Source: Tigriopus japonicus (lineage: Eukaryota > Arthropoda > Copepoda > Harpacticoida > Harpacticidae). Taken from it: a stretch of 64,000 nt of DNA. Positions 1-12,307 of the stretch are shown here, one piece after another (position 1 is the first letter of the stretch; every line of letters begins with the position of its first letter). The stretch is taken from the NCBI GenBank assembly GCA_010645155.1, contig JAAGOF010000249.1:63486-127485 (forward strand), given 5' to 3'. The position numbers and the translations under genes are program-made. Under the pieces are notes generated by a model. The model saw only the letters and a list, made by a program, of their open reading frames with translations, was not told where the DNA came from and did no database searches.

Positions 1-3000
1 TGCTACGAGCGGGCTTGGTACGCCAAATTGGGCGGATGTATCGCCATCAAATTCCTATTTGAGCGCATGGAGATCCGTTGGGTGTTTCTTCACCAGTTCA
101 ATTTCCTCAAAGCACTGCTTTTCATCATGATGGATCTGACGGATGAGGTTTCTTCTGGAGCCGTGGACATGGCCAAGTCCAATTTAGAGAAGATGCTCAC
201 CCTGTGTGCCAAACCCATTCAAATTCCTGAAGGTGTGACTGAAGAAGATGCCCGCATCGTGGAACTGCGGGCCATCCAAGAGAAATCACTGCGAGATGTG
301 ATCAATGAATTGGTTCGCCAAGTGACCAGTCCCAATACGTGTGTTCGAGAGCGGGCCATGGATAGTTTGAAGCTGTTGGCCGAGATCCAGGGCAAAGGTA
401 TCACCGAAGTTATGGATCCACACAAGGATGTGCTTCAGGACATGATTCCTCCTCGTAAGCATCTGCTCCGACACCAACCCGTGAATGCTCAAATTGGACT
501 CATGGAGGGCAATACTTTCTGTACCACACTCAATCCCCGACTCTTCACCATTGACCGTAAGTTCACAATGCTTTTTTTATTCTAATGAGAACTGAAGCAA
601 AAACAAACGCAGGCTTATTAGGAGGGCAAAGATGGAAGAGTTTTTTACCCCGAAATGTTTAGATTCGAATCTGACAGCATTGAATTGCAAAATCTCACTT
701 TGTTTCAGTGAAAATCATGGAGCACAAGGTGTTCTTCACGGAATTGCTCTCGTTGTGTGAGGCGGATGATGCATCGCTTCAGAAGCTTCCTTGCTACAAG
801 TCCATCAGTAACTTGGTTCCTTTGAGAAAATCGGCTCTAAAAGCCTTGGCCGCTTGCCACTACATTCCCGAATGTCGAGACAAAATCTTCAACGTGATCT
901 ATAGCAAGGCTCTGAATAGCACCAACAACGACCTGGTCGAGGCTGGTTACGAATGCATGAAAAAGTTCATCAGTGGCTTTGAAGTGGACATCAAATTAGT
1001 GACCGAACTCACCAAGCCCATCATCAATGTTCTCACCGACTACCGGAACTTATCGCAAAACATCATTGCCCGATTATGCTTCCTCGCTGAGCTCTTTCCC
1101 AAGGTCTTCAATGAGAAACTATGTGAGCAGCTCCTTCAATTGCTCAAGAAATGGCTCGAGATCTCGATCGTTGGCCATAAACAGATGCAACAAGGGGCCA
1201 CCAAAACCACTTGGTTGCCTCAGTTGAAAGTGGCAGCGGCCATAGTGAAGCTTTTTCAAAAGATTCCCCCCTCTCATCCCCCTCAAAAGATCATCGAGAT
1301 GCTTTGTAAACTGATTCTGACCACAGAGCGCAATCTTCTGATCGAACCCGGAAGCATTTTGCGCGAGCCTCTCATCGGCTATCTGATCAAATATCCCTCG
1401 GAAACCGTCGAATACTTTACCAACGATATCACGGCCAAGGACCCGCAGAATGGTCGATTCATCGAGTTCATCATGAAGCACAAAGAAGGCAAAGTGTTCC
1501 GTGAGGCGCTCAAAATGAAAACCGGCAAACTCGTCGGCATGATCATGGGCACAAATCAACTGCCCACGCCCATTCAACAGCAAAATCAAGCCCAGATCAC
1601 TCCCAAAGAGCGTGCTGATATCCAATTGGTTTGCATCCGCATGGTTTGGGTTATGGTCAAGCATGATCGAGATTGGATCAAGGACCAACAGTCCTTGGTG
1701 GATGCTCTCAAGCGCGTTTGGAACCAAGATGCTTATCACGACAAATACACCAAAGGTGACACGGTGGATTACTCCCAATGGAAAGGTCCCAAAGTGTTGG
1801 TGAAGATCATGCTGGAGTACTTCAAACTCCATCAGGATACCGAGATCTTGTTGCTGTTTCAGCTCTTGAGAGCTCTGGTCGGACGATACATTGCCGATTT
1901 CCAATTCCTCAAAGACTTTCTCGAGAACGAGGTGTGTCAAGTGTACAGCACCCAATGGAAAAGGGCAGCCTTCTTCGAGTTTGTCCGCTTATGGAATCTG
2001 GCCGAGTCGAACCTCTCTCAAGACTTGAAAGGCAAAATCCTGCAGTACATCATCATTCCGTGTTTCTCGTTCAGTTTCGACCAGGGCGAAGGCGATTCCT
2101 TGATCGGAAGTCCACCCTCACCCGATCAAGATAACCCGGAAAATGTGGTCTCGACCTTCATCAATAGCATCATCGACCCGGAATCTCCCTTTGGCACTTC
2201 GGACACGGTCCGGATCCTCTTGCTTCAATTCTCGTGTCTTCTGGTGGATCGAGGAGCCGCTCACATTCACGATGCCAGCAACAAGAAGCAAGGCAACAAG
2301 CTAAGACGACTCATGACTTACGCGTGGCCTTGCCTCTTGAGCAAGAATTGCGTCGATCCGGCCACGCGATATCACGGCCATCTCCTCTTGTCCCATATCA
2401 TCGCCAAGTTCGCCATCCACAAGAGGATCGTCCTTCAGGTGTTCCATAGTCTGCTCAAGGCTCATGCTGTCGAAGCGCGGACAGTGGTGAGGCAAGCTCT
2501 CGAGATCCTGACGCCCTCCATGCCTGGAAGAATGGAAGATGGGAACACCATGCTTACCCATTGGACTAAGAAGATCATTGTCGAAGATGGACACACCGGG
2601 TCCCAGTTGGTCCATATTCTGCAATTGGTGGTCAAGCACTTTAAAGTCTACTACCCCGTGAGACATCATCTCATCCAGCACATTGTCAGCTCGATCCAAC
2701 GTCTAGGTTTCACGGCCACGGCCACCAACGAGCAAAAGAAATTGGCCGTCGATCTGTGTGAAATCGTCATCAACTGGGAGAAGCATCGCGTCAAAGAAGA
2801 GAGCGACGCCAATGGCGATGCCTCAAGCTCAACGAGTTCGGGTAGCCTCACGCCCAATACCAACTCTTTGGGGGAGGTCATTGGAGGGGTAAAGCGATCT
2901 GCATCCACCGATATCGGTCCGGAAATAAAGCGCAAGATGCCCGGACTGACTCAGGTCAAGGCCGTAACCATTGGTGGAACTGGGTCCACGGTCAGTGTGG

Positions 3001-6000
3001 CTAATACTGCCAGCAATAACCGCGGCGAGGATCCCAACAAGCCGTTGAATAAGGCCCATTGCGATGCCATCGTGAACTATCTTCTGCGATTGGCATGTCA
3101 AGTGAGCGATGCTCAAGCCGGAACCGGAGGCTCACCGGGAGAATTATTGTCTCGACGATGTGTAGCCCTTTTGAAAACCGCCCTCAAGGCCGAAGTTTGG
3201 CCGAATTGCGACCTCAAATTGGGCGCCTTCGAGAAGATCTTGGCTGGACCGCAGGGCGTGGACTCGAATCAGCCCAACTACGTGAACATTTGCACCTGTT
3301 TAGACATTCTCAGCTTCTTGCTCTCCATCCTCCGGAAAGATCAGGTCCTCACGGCCTTCAAGCCTCTCCAAAAGGCCATCTCCACGTGTATGAACTGCCC
3401 CAATGCCAAAGTGATCCGAGCCGTCCACAGTCTCATGTCGAGGCTGATGAACCTCTTCCCCACGGAACCCACCTCCTCGAATGTGGCCTCCAAGCACGAA
3501 GAACTCGAACAGCTCTATGCTATGGTGAGTCGGGTGATCTACGAGGGCCTCACGAACTACGAGAAGAACTCGCAAGCAGCCACGTCGAGTCTCTTTGGCA
3601 CGCTGATGATGTTGAAAGCGGCTTGCATCAACAACTCGTGCTATATCGATCGACTCATAACCAGTTTCATGCGGGTGCTTCTCCGCATGTTCAAAGAGCA
3701 TCTGAACCCTCCCAACAATGAAGGCACGGCTGCGGCCAGTGAATTGCTCATCCTGAGCTTGGATCTGGTCAAGAATAGAGTAGCCGTGATGGGTATCGAT
3801 ATGCGGAAATCGTTCATCGGCCAGATCTTGGTTGGACTCATCGAGAGATCGCCGGATGTCAAGGTCATGAAAGCTATCACGAAGATGCTCGAGGACTGGA
3901 TGAAGATCAAGGACGTGAAGCTCATCAATCAAGGACCGAGTTTGAAAGAGAAATCCATTCTCCTGGTCAAGATGATGCAATACGTGGAGAAACGCTTCCC
4001 GGAGGACGCCGAATTGAATGCCCAATTCTTGGAACTCGTCAACTTTGTGTATCGAGAAGATGCATTCAAGAACTCCGAGCTCACTTCGAAACTGGAAGCT
4101 GCCTTTTTGGCTGGTCTTCGATGCACTCAACCGCATATTCGGGCCAAATTCTTCGAGGTGTTTGACAACAGCATGAAGAAACGCCTCCATGAGCGACTCA
4201 TGTACATCATTTGCTCGCAAAACTGGGAGTCCATGGGACCGCACTATTGGATCAAGCAATGCATTGAACTTCTTCTTTCCATCGCCGTGGCCGGCCTCCC
4301 GATCAACAATTGTACACCAACCAGTCGATTACCCACCATGACCACGGTCATCGCTTTGGCCGAACCTGGTGAGAGGAACGCATTCGACGTTCTGAGTAGT
4401 ATCAAGGAGGAGCCCACAGATGTGGAAACCGTCGAAGCTCACGATAAAGAGGAGGAATTAACTTCCGAAATGGATCTGGCCAATCATGCCGATTCCACAC
4501 TCAAGAAAGAAGGCCTCACCAATCACACCACATCGTTGAACCAACTTATTAGTCGACAATACAAGTTCTTAGAATCCATCGGCGAGGTCAAGACCATTCA
4601 TTTCCTCAATGCCACGGCTCAACTGGCTCACATGGACAACGGTCTGGCGGAGTATATCTGGTTGAACCTGTTCCCACGGATATGGAAGATCCTAGCAGAT
4701 CGTCAACGAGAGACTTTGGCCGCCGAGGTTGTCACGTTCATTTGCTCGGGGATCCATGTGGTCCAAAAGGATTGCCAGCCCAGTGCCATGAACACTTTCT
4801 ACGAGGCTCTCACCCTCTGTCAGCCCACCATAGGCATCAAGCCCGCGGTTTTGAAATACTTGGGCAAGTCCCACAATCTGTGGCATCGAGCCGCACTCCA
4901 ATTGGAACACTTGTCCTTCGAGGCTGTTCCACCTGCCAACGTCATCAAGACCCGCAAAGATCAAGTGGAACAATACGACTTTGAGCCAGTCATCAGTCTG
5001 ACTCCCCAACAAGAGGCCATGGATGCTTTGGCCGAGATGTACGCACTCTTGCGAGAAGAAGACCTAGGAGCTGGCCTTTGGCAAAAGAAGGCCCACTACC
5101 AAGAAACGAACATTGCCATTGCTTACGAGCAACAAGGCTACTTTGAACAGGCTCAGGGCGCGTATGAGTTGGCCATGACCAAATACCGTAATGACCACAC
5201 CACCCAACCCAGTTCCATCAAGATCCAACAAGAGGTGCGTCTTTGGGAAGAGCACTGGATCCGAAGCTCGAAAGAGCTCAACCAATGGGAGACTCTGCTC
5301 GATTACGGGAATACCCAAGGGGTGAGCAACCCGTTGTTGGTTCTGGAATCCGCTTGGCGCAACAATCCCAATTGGACCCTCATGAAAGATTCCCTAACAC
5401 AAGTGGAAACGGGCTACCCCAAAGAGATGGGATGGAAGGTCAACCTGTACAAAGGCTATTTGGCCATCTGTAACACCGAGGATGCTCATCTCCCGATGGT
5501 GGAGCGTTTTGTGGAGCAAGCATCCACCTTGTGCATGAAAGAGTGGCGACGTTTGCCCCACGTGGTGTCCCACATTCACTTGCCCTATCTCCAAGCTGCC
5601 CAGCAAGTCATGGAACTCCAAGAAGCGGCACAGATCCACCAAGGACTGCTCCATGCTCGACAAAACTCGCTCCATGACATGAAAGCCATCGTCAAGACTT
5701 GGCGTAATCGCTTGCCCGTCATCTCGGACGACCTCTCGCATTGGTCGGAGATCTTCACATGGCGTCAGCATCACTACCAATTCATCGCCAATCACTACAA
5801 TAATGAACAAGCCGACCAAGCCAGTAATCACAGCATGCTTGGAGTTCATGCCTCGGCTCAAGCCATCATTCATTTCGGGAAGATTGCCCGCAAACATAAC
5901 TTGACCAGTGTGTGTCTGGAGTCCCTCTCACGCATCTACACCATCCCTAGTGTGCCCATCGTGGATTGCTTCCAGAAGATCCGCCAACAAGTCAAGTGTT

Positions 6001-8550
6001 ACGTCCAAACGGCCGTGGCTTTGGGCAAGAACGAGCTCCAAGAAGGTCTGGAAGTCATTGAGTCGACCAATCTGAAGTATTTTACCAAAGATATGACCGC
6101 CGAGTTCTACGCTCTCAAAGGCATGCTCCTGGCTCAAATTGGTCGCTCTGAGGAAGCCAACAAGGCCTTTTCGGCGGCTGTTCAAATGCACGACACCTTG
6201 GTTAAAGCCTGGGCCTTGTGGGGCGATTACCTCGAAAGTATCTTCACCAAAGAGATGACCAACAGTCAACCTCGAACCATCAAATTCGGGGTCGAGGCCA
6301 TCACGTGCTTCCTACACGCTTGTCGACACCAGAACGAATCCAAGTCCCGAAAGTACTTGGCCAAAGTGCTCTGGCTCCTCACCTACGACGATGAAAACCT
6401 GGAATTGGCCTCGGCCGTGGAGAAATACAATATCGGAGTGCCACCCATTCAATGGTTGCCATGGATCCCGCAACTCTTGACGTGTCTCGTGCGAAGTGAG
6501 GGCAAACTCGTGCTTAATCTTTTGAGTACCGTGGGTCGGATGTTCCCTCAAGCCGTTTACTTCCCCATTCGCACACTCTACCTGACCTTGAAGATTGAAC
6601 AAAGAGAGAGGGTGAAGACCACGGGCGATCAAGGCCAGAGCATCACTGAGCGACGTAGCTCGGACAGTCCCAGTCAGGCCCAAGATCAAGCTGGAGGGCC
6701 CCAAGGGAGTCAGGAATCCGGCCCAATTCGAGCTACTGCCTCAATGTGGCGATGCTCGAGAATTATGCATATGCAACGTGATCTTCATCCGACTGTCTTG
6801 TCAAGTCTCGAGGGTAAGAAAAGCGTTGAAGCCGTTATCAATGGAGGTATTGTCAATATTGTGGTTTGTTCTTATAGGTATCGTGGATCAGATGGTGTGG
6901 TTCCGGGAGAATTGGTACGAGGAAGTACTCCGTCAATTGCGTCAAGGCTTGGCCAAATGCTATTTGATAGCTTTTGACAATCGCACCACGGTCAGCGACG
7001 CTCACATCACCCCTCACACCCTGAACTTTGTCAAAAAGCTCGTGTCCACCTTTGGTATCGGGATCGAGAACATTTCCAGCTCGGTCAATTCCTCCTACAA
7101 CTCGGCAGCCTCGGAAAGTCTAGTTCGACGGGCTCAGGCCAGTGCCCAAGATCCCGTGTTCCAGAAGATGAAGTCCGAGTTCACTTCCAATTTCGATTTC
7201 ACCGTTCCCGGTGCCATGAAACTGCAGAACCTTATCCAGAAACTGAAGAAATGGATCAAGATCCTGGAGGCGAAAGTGCGCGTTCTCCCCAAATCGTTCT
7301 TGATCGAAGAGCGTTGCCGATTCTTGAGCAACTTTAGTCGACAAACGGCTGAAGTGGAACTGCCCGGAGAACTCCTTTTGCCCAAACATTCCCATTATCA
7401 GGTGTACATTCAACGTTTTATGCCCAAAGTGGAGACCGTTCAAAAGCACAACTCGGCTGCCAGACGTCTCTACATTCGCGGACACAACGGAAAAATCTAC
7501 CCGTACCTCGTTGTCAATGACTCGGGATTGGCCGATGCCAGACGAGAAGAGCGTGTCTTGCAACTGCTCAGAATGATGAACCATCTCTTGGGCAAGCACA
7601 AGGAGACTTCCCGACGATTTCTCAACTTCACTGTTCCGCGTGTGGTGGCCGTATCCCCGCAAATGCGGCTCGTCGAGGACAATCCTCATTCGGTTTCGTT
7701 GTTGGATATCTACAAAGACCGTTGTTTCAAACGGGGCTTGGAGCACGACAATCCCATCGCCAAATACTACGAGCGTTTGGCCACGGTTCAAGCCAAGGGA
7801 TCCCAAGCGAGTCATCAAGTTTTACGCGATATTCTCAGCGAGGTTCAACGGAACATGGTGCCCAAGAGTCTCTTGAAAGAATGGGCTTTGGTCACATTCC
7901 AATCCTCCACCGATTACTGGACGTTCCGCAAAGTGTTCACCCTTCAGTTGGCCCTCTCGGCTTTTGCCGAGTACGTTCTTCATTTGTCGAGACTCAATCC
8001 GGATATGATGTATATCCACCAAGATTCTGGACTCGTCAACATTTCCTACTTCAAATTTGACGTGGACGATGTGAATGGGGATTTGGATAGTAATCGTCCG
8101 GTGCCTTTCCGACTCACACCAAATATTTATGAGTTTCTCACCGAGATCGGGGTTCGAGGCCCGCTCACCGCCTCCATGATTAGTGCTGCTCGATGTTTTG
8201 TTCATCCCAATTTTAAGATCCAGGCCATTCTGAGAGCCATCTTGCGTGACGAAATGATTGCCTTCAACAAGAAGAGTGATTCGGGCAATCAGGGATCCAA
8301 TGGAGGATCAGTGGCAAGTGGATCCACAGGAGGAACTGCCACTACCGGCCCCAATGAGACTAATACGGATGGACGAGATCGCGAATTGGTCATCACGATG
8401 GTGACCAAGGCCGTGAATGCGATCACCCAGAGGTTGTCCAGTCTCTCAGTGTTTGATGGAACCGATTCCAAAGTGGGAACCTTGGTGGCCGCGGCCAATT
8501 CCCATGACAACTTGTGCCGCATGGATCCGGCATGGCATCCCTGGCTTTAG
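1..8550 (+). CDS. TRRAP: TRRAP/Tra1 (Nipped-A), PIKK-family pseudokinase scaffold, 5'-partial
   Basis: Exons: <1..556, 709..6813 and 6878..8550. Both introns are GT-AG and restore the frame (phase 1 at each junction). They give 2,777 residues; animal TRRAP is about 3,800, so roughly the first 1,000 residues lie outside the window. TRRAP is the nuclear, activator-binding scaffold subunit of SAGA and TIP60/NuA4 histone acetyltransferase complexes. Helical HEAT-type repeats fill about nt 1-4500 and the FAT domain about 4550-6600. The PI3K-like domain spans about 7380-8230 and starts near RRLYIRGHNGKIYPYL. It is a pseudokinase: where kinases have the HxD..N loop and DFG, the sequence reads LNPDMMYIHQDSG then YFKFD. 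The FATC tail ends in MDPAWHPWL. Conserved blocks matching the family include WFRENW.EEVLRQL at the third exon and MWRCSRIMHMQR before it. A Gly/Ser/Thr-rich linker (8281-8370) precedes FATC and may be lineage-specific. The identification is secure. Confidence 0.97.
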
Positions 8551-8675
8551 ACCTTCAATGAATATCTGGCTAGACCCACCCATCAAGGCAACAATATTGA
8601 ATATTGAGAGAAACAGCCTAGTACAAACTGATTAATTTTCCAGATAACGCATTTCAGTATGTTCCAAGTATACAA

Positions 8676-8681
8676 AATAAA
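8676..8681 (+). promoter_or_regulatory. Polyadenylation signal of TRRAP
   Basis: A canonical AATAAA lies 126 nt after the TRRAP stop codon and 71 nt before the convergent LTV1 stop. The two genes therefore have closely abutting 3' ends. No AATAAA for LTV1 was seen on the minus strand in the short gap. Confidence 0.55.
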
Positions 8682-8751
8682 CCTTAACAAGATGACAATT
8701 CACAAAAGAAGGCATGTGTATTTCCTGAAGTTACATATTTTACAGCAAGTT

Positions 8752-10519
8752 TCATAGGATTTTGGAACCCTGGATATTCTTTCGGTTGTTGATTGCGTTC
8801 CTCTCTTGTAGAGCCTTTTCCTCCTTGAAGGCTTGAGTGTTGGCCTTCTTCTCCATTCTTCGCTCTCGTTTGAATTCTTGAAAGGCTTTCTTGCGGTTCT
8901 TTTTCTCCTCCAAGGTCTCGTGCTTGGGTCGAATGGATAAGGCCGAAACTCGAGAGGCCAGCGTACAAGTTTCGTCGTTCACTTCTCTCGTATCACGGTC
9001 CAATTGTCGCAAGGCTCCTTTGGTGAGGCCTTTGCCCAAGGCATCTTCGGGCATTCCCGTTTTGCTCGAAATCACAATCGGACGAACCTAGTTTTGGAAG
9101 GTACGATTAATTCATTGGACCATCCATTCGTTATAAAAATAAAGCAACACTAAGAAGTTTCGGACTTCAAACTGCTTGAAAAAAACTATGAACAATCAAA
9201 TAGAATTTTAGAATATTGATTGGCGTCAGCAAAAGTATAATCAAGCGATTCTAAAAACTTCATTCAAGTTGGTAGTACTAACCTTTCGACTGGGTTCGGA
9301 AATCATTTTGGGCCGATGATAGATATTGGAGTAGGTGCTCAAAATGGATTCGCAATCCCATCGCTCTTTGGGGTTCTCGGGGATCTGGACGAGCTCATCT
9401 TCTTCATCCGAATCATTATCATCATCATCCGAATCACCGTCGTCTTTCGCTGCCAAACGATCTTTGACTTCGGCCTTCAAATCGGGCACCTGTCGTTCCT
9501 GACCTCTTTGGGCCTGATAGGCCTGTACCATTTTCCGCATCAACTCACTTTCATCATCTTGATGGCCCTCGATCTCATCCATATCTAACCCTCCGGTATT
9601 ATCCTCGGTATAAGCATCATAGAACTTTTCAAATTGCTCATCCAGTTGCGAGAGTTGTTCATTGCGAGCCACCACCGAACTCGACATGGAATATTGCGTA
9701 AACCGAGTTTGTGTCTCTTCCTCCGTGAACGAGAACCGCCCATCCAAACTACCCACTTCATCCTGAGCCTCATTCGAATCGAAATCCGAACTAAAATCCC
9801 TTTCCTCATCCGCTTGATCTTCTTCATCATCCTCGCACAAAGGTTCACCTCCTCCGAGAAAATCATCCAAGGTCAGATCATCCTCCTGATCGGGTCCCAA
9901 GGCTTCTGGATCGTCCTTCAAGGTGAAAACCATCTCGTGTTGATAAGCATCGTCCAAAGTCTCGACGATATCGGGATCCCAATCGAGCAAAGGACCCGAA
10001 TGAGGCGCGGCTTGATTCAAAATCCCGACTTTTTCTTCCGTGGTCGAGCCGAAAACTTGTCCGGGCAATTGAACCGACTTTTGATAATGGGGCGGAGGAG
10101 GAGGCGTGGCCTCAGCCGCTTCGGCGCGTTGAATGAAAAACCGATCGGCTCCACTCCAATCGTGTTCAACCGCGGAAGAATCTTTCATATGTTGGAGATA
10201 ATCGTAATCGTCGTCGAAAAAGACGCCGAATTCGCGTTGAGCTTCCTTTTGTTTCTGGATTTTGAGCCTTCGAGCTTCATCTTGCGGGTTTTGGGGCAAG
10301 AGCACCCGTTGTGGCGCTTCATCATCGGCGGCCAAAGGATCGCGTTGGGATCGATGAACCAAGGAAAACGTGTACGTAGCATCGCGACGAGGATCGATAA
10401 AACGCTTCTTCTTTCCGCCGGGTTTCTATTGGAAACGAGGCATTGAACGATTAAATTCGAGGAAAAAGTGTGTGTGTGTGTGGTTTATAATTGGCGTGTA
10501 GAAGTGAACTTACGGGCAT
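8752..10519 (-). CDS. LTV1: LTV1, pre-40S ribosome assembly and export factor
   Basis: Coding exons on the minus strand are 10514..10519 (only ATG CCC), 9283..10425 and 8752..9087, giving 494 residues (human LTV1 is 475). Introns are 88 and 195 nt, GT-AG, phase 0. The two-codon first exon is chosen because it puts a Met-Pro start directly before the basic KPGGKKKRFIDP stretch, as in other LTV1 proteins. Family blocks in order are LVHRSQRDPLAAD, GVFFDDDYDYLQHMKD, RFTQYSMSSSVV, ERWDCESILSTYSN and ISSKTGMPEDALGKGL. They are followed by a basic, Lys/Arg/Glu-rich helical tail. The middle third is very acidic. LTV1 helps assemble the small-subunit head with uS3 and eS10 and accompanies pre-40S particles to the cytoplasm. 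It is divergent from RIOK1, which acts in the same pathway, and convergent with TRRAP. Confidence 0.96.
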
Positions 10520-12307
10520 GATGCGGGTTTACTCGATATAATTCAAGGATGAGATGGATGGAGTGTGCACGCACGTTACGTGTTGTCATTCACTGAAGTA
10601 AGTGATGTTCTGTGATTGTTTATTTCTTTGTTGTGAGAACGCCAGGGTGACGAAAGTGAATGAAAACGAGTTTTGACTAGTGATGCGTTGAGAATATCCC
10701 GGAACGAACCGAGCTGAAGGTTTCGGCTAAAAGGTTACTATAAATGTTAAATGTAAAAGGATGAAGAAAAATAGGAAAAAGCTGACGTGGAAAATTTATT
10801 GGAGGCCACGTAATGAGCTGAGTATTATGCATATTGCAAAAGCAGAGTTGTTTTAATATTGATTCTCTTTATTTGGAGTGTATCGTTTTTGGTTTCACTT
10901 TGATTCCAGTGACCATATTGATAGAAAATGAAGATAGTGTGTCATCTGAAATTTGCCCATTTAGTCCATCACTCATTTAGTCTGAGAATATGCAAGCTCA
11001 AAAAGGCTTAAACCGTTGTAAATTCATCCCTCGAAACTTAAGTTGAAAAATTAGCCCAAACAAGAAACTTTAAACATTTTAATCTTAACTGAATGTTCTC
11101 ATATTTCTTATGAATTTGGGACGTTTTTTAAACTTATGAAAACTCAAAAGAGTTGACGCAGACTCCCATGGCCAAACGCGCAGAATGATCATTTTTTATA
11201 TCGTTAAGTTTTGGACACCCAAATGTCCACAAGTGGGTAGTAGTGTCCAAGAGTGTCAAAAAGCGCAACAAATACCAAAGAAAGGTATCCAAAGAAGACA
11301 ATAATACATTTGCACTTTAGAAACAAGTACATATTAAAGAATGAATGGTTATAAACTTACATAAAAATAGTTCTATTCTAATATTCTATACTAAGCAATA
11401 ATCAATTGGCAAAAGAAATTACCTTGATTAGTTCAATTCTCAGTCAAGAGGCAATCACACTAAGTACAAGAATGCTTTTTTCACACCTGTAAAACTTTTG
11501 AACAATTTGCATGTTATTTTGAAACAATATGATTACAAGTGCGTAAATATTCTGTTTTCTTCATGATTAATCATAATTTCTTCATCTATTAAGAAGAGTC
11601 TTGTCTTTGTCATATTGAATCAACACTTTTTAAAACACTTACAAAAAACCTTTTAATATTCACAAAGCAACCTTTATTATGAGAGCATTGAAGTAGTTTC
11701 AACTGACTGTTTGCCTCTTGTAAAGGAAGCACCTATACAAAATGAGATACTCAGGGAAATCAATGAAAATATCAAATAGCTTATGTTTGTAATTAATCAT
11801 AAACCAATGATCTTCAAAATGTAATTTCATATTATGGAAAGCATGAAGGGTATTATTAGTTCGTTATCAAGAGTCCTAACTTTTTTGGATGATTTTGGAT
11901 GATGCTCAGTCATCAAATAAAAAGAGTAAACTGTACAAGTGTTCTGTTTGACCTTCAAGTACTTGACTCATTTAATTGTTTTAGATAAAAGTTCAAAAAG
12001 GCTTAAAAGGCTTATTCTTTTTGAAATACTTCACTTTATTTTGTAAAGAAGGTTTAGAGAATACAATTCCAAGAATGTTTTACATATTATTTTCGAATTG
12101 CTATTGTTGGGAACACTTTGGAATGTAATGTCCATTAATTAAATGCCCACCCTACAAACGCGCCGATAGAGTCTCGACATCTTCATGCCGACCCCGACTT
12201 TCGTCTGCCACTACTTCGGATAATTAGTCCATCTCTTGCCGTATTTTCTCGGTCACCCGTTTCACCACGTGTTCCACCTCAAGTTTCGACATCGCCTTAA
12301 TCAAAAC
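10520..12307. other. Intergenic interval between divergent LTV1 and RIOK1
   Basis: This 1.8-kb AT-rich spacer contains the 5' flanks of both genes. The LTV1 first intron just to its left carries a short (GT)n tract at about 10469-10480. I see no coding exon, RNA gene or clear repeat in the spacer, and no TATA box near either start codon. Promoters for both ribosome-assembly genes must lie here or in their 5' leaders, but none can be pinned down by eye. Confidence 0.6.

Noticed and set aside
1119..1955. 278-codon antisense frame (and others like it) opposite TRRAP
   Set aside because: They lie opposite a highly conserved exon and mirror its codon structure. There is no domain and no independent evidence.
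10469..10480. (GT)n tract in the LTV1 first intron
   Set aside because: A short dinucleotide repeat with no sign of function beyond intronic sequence.
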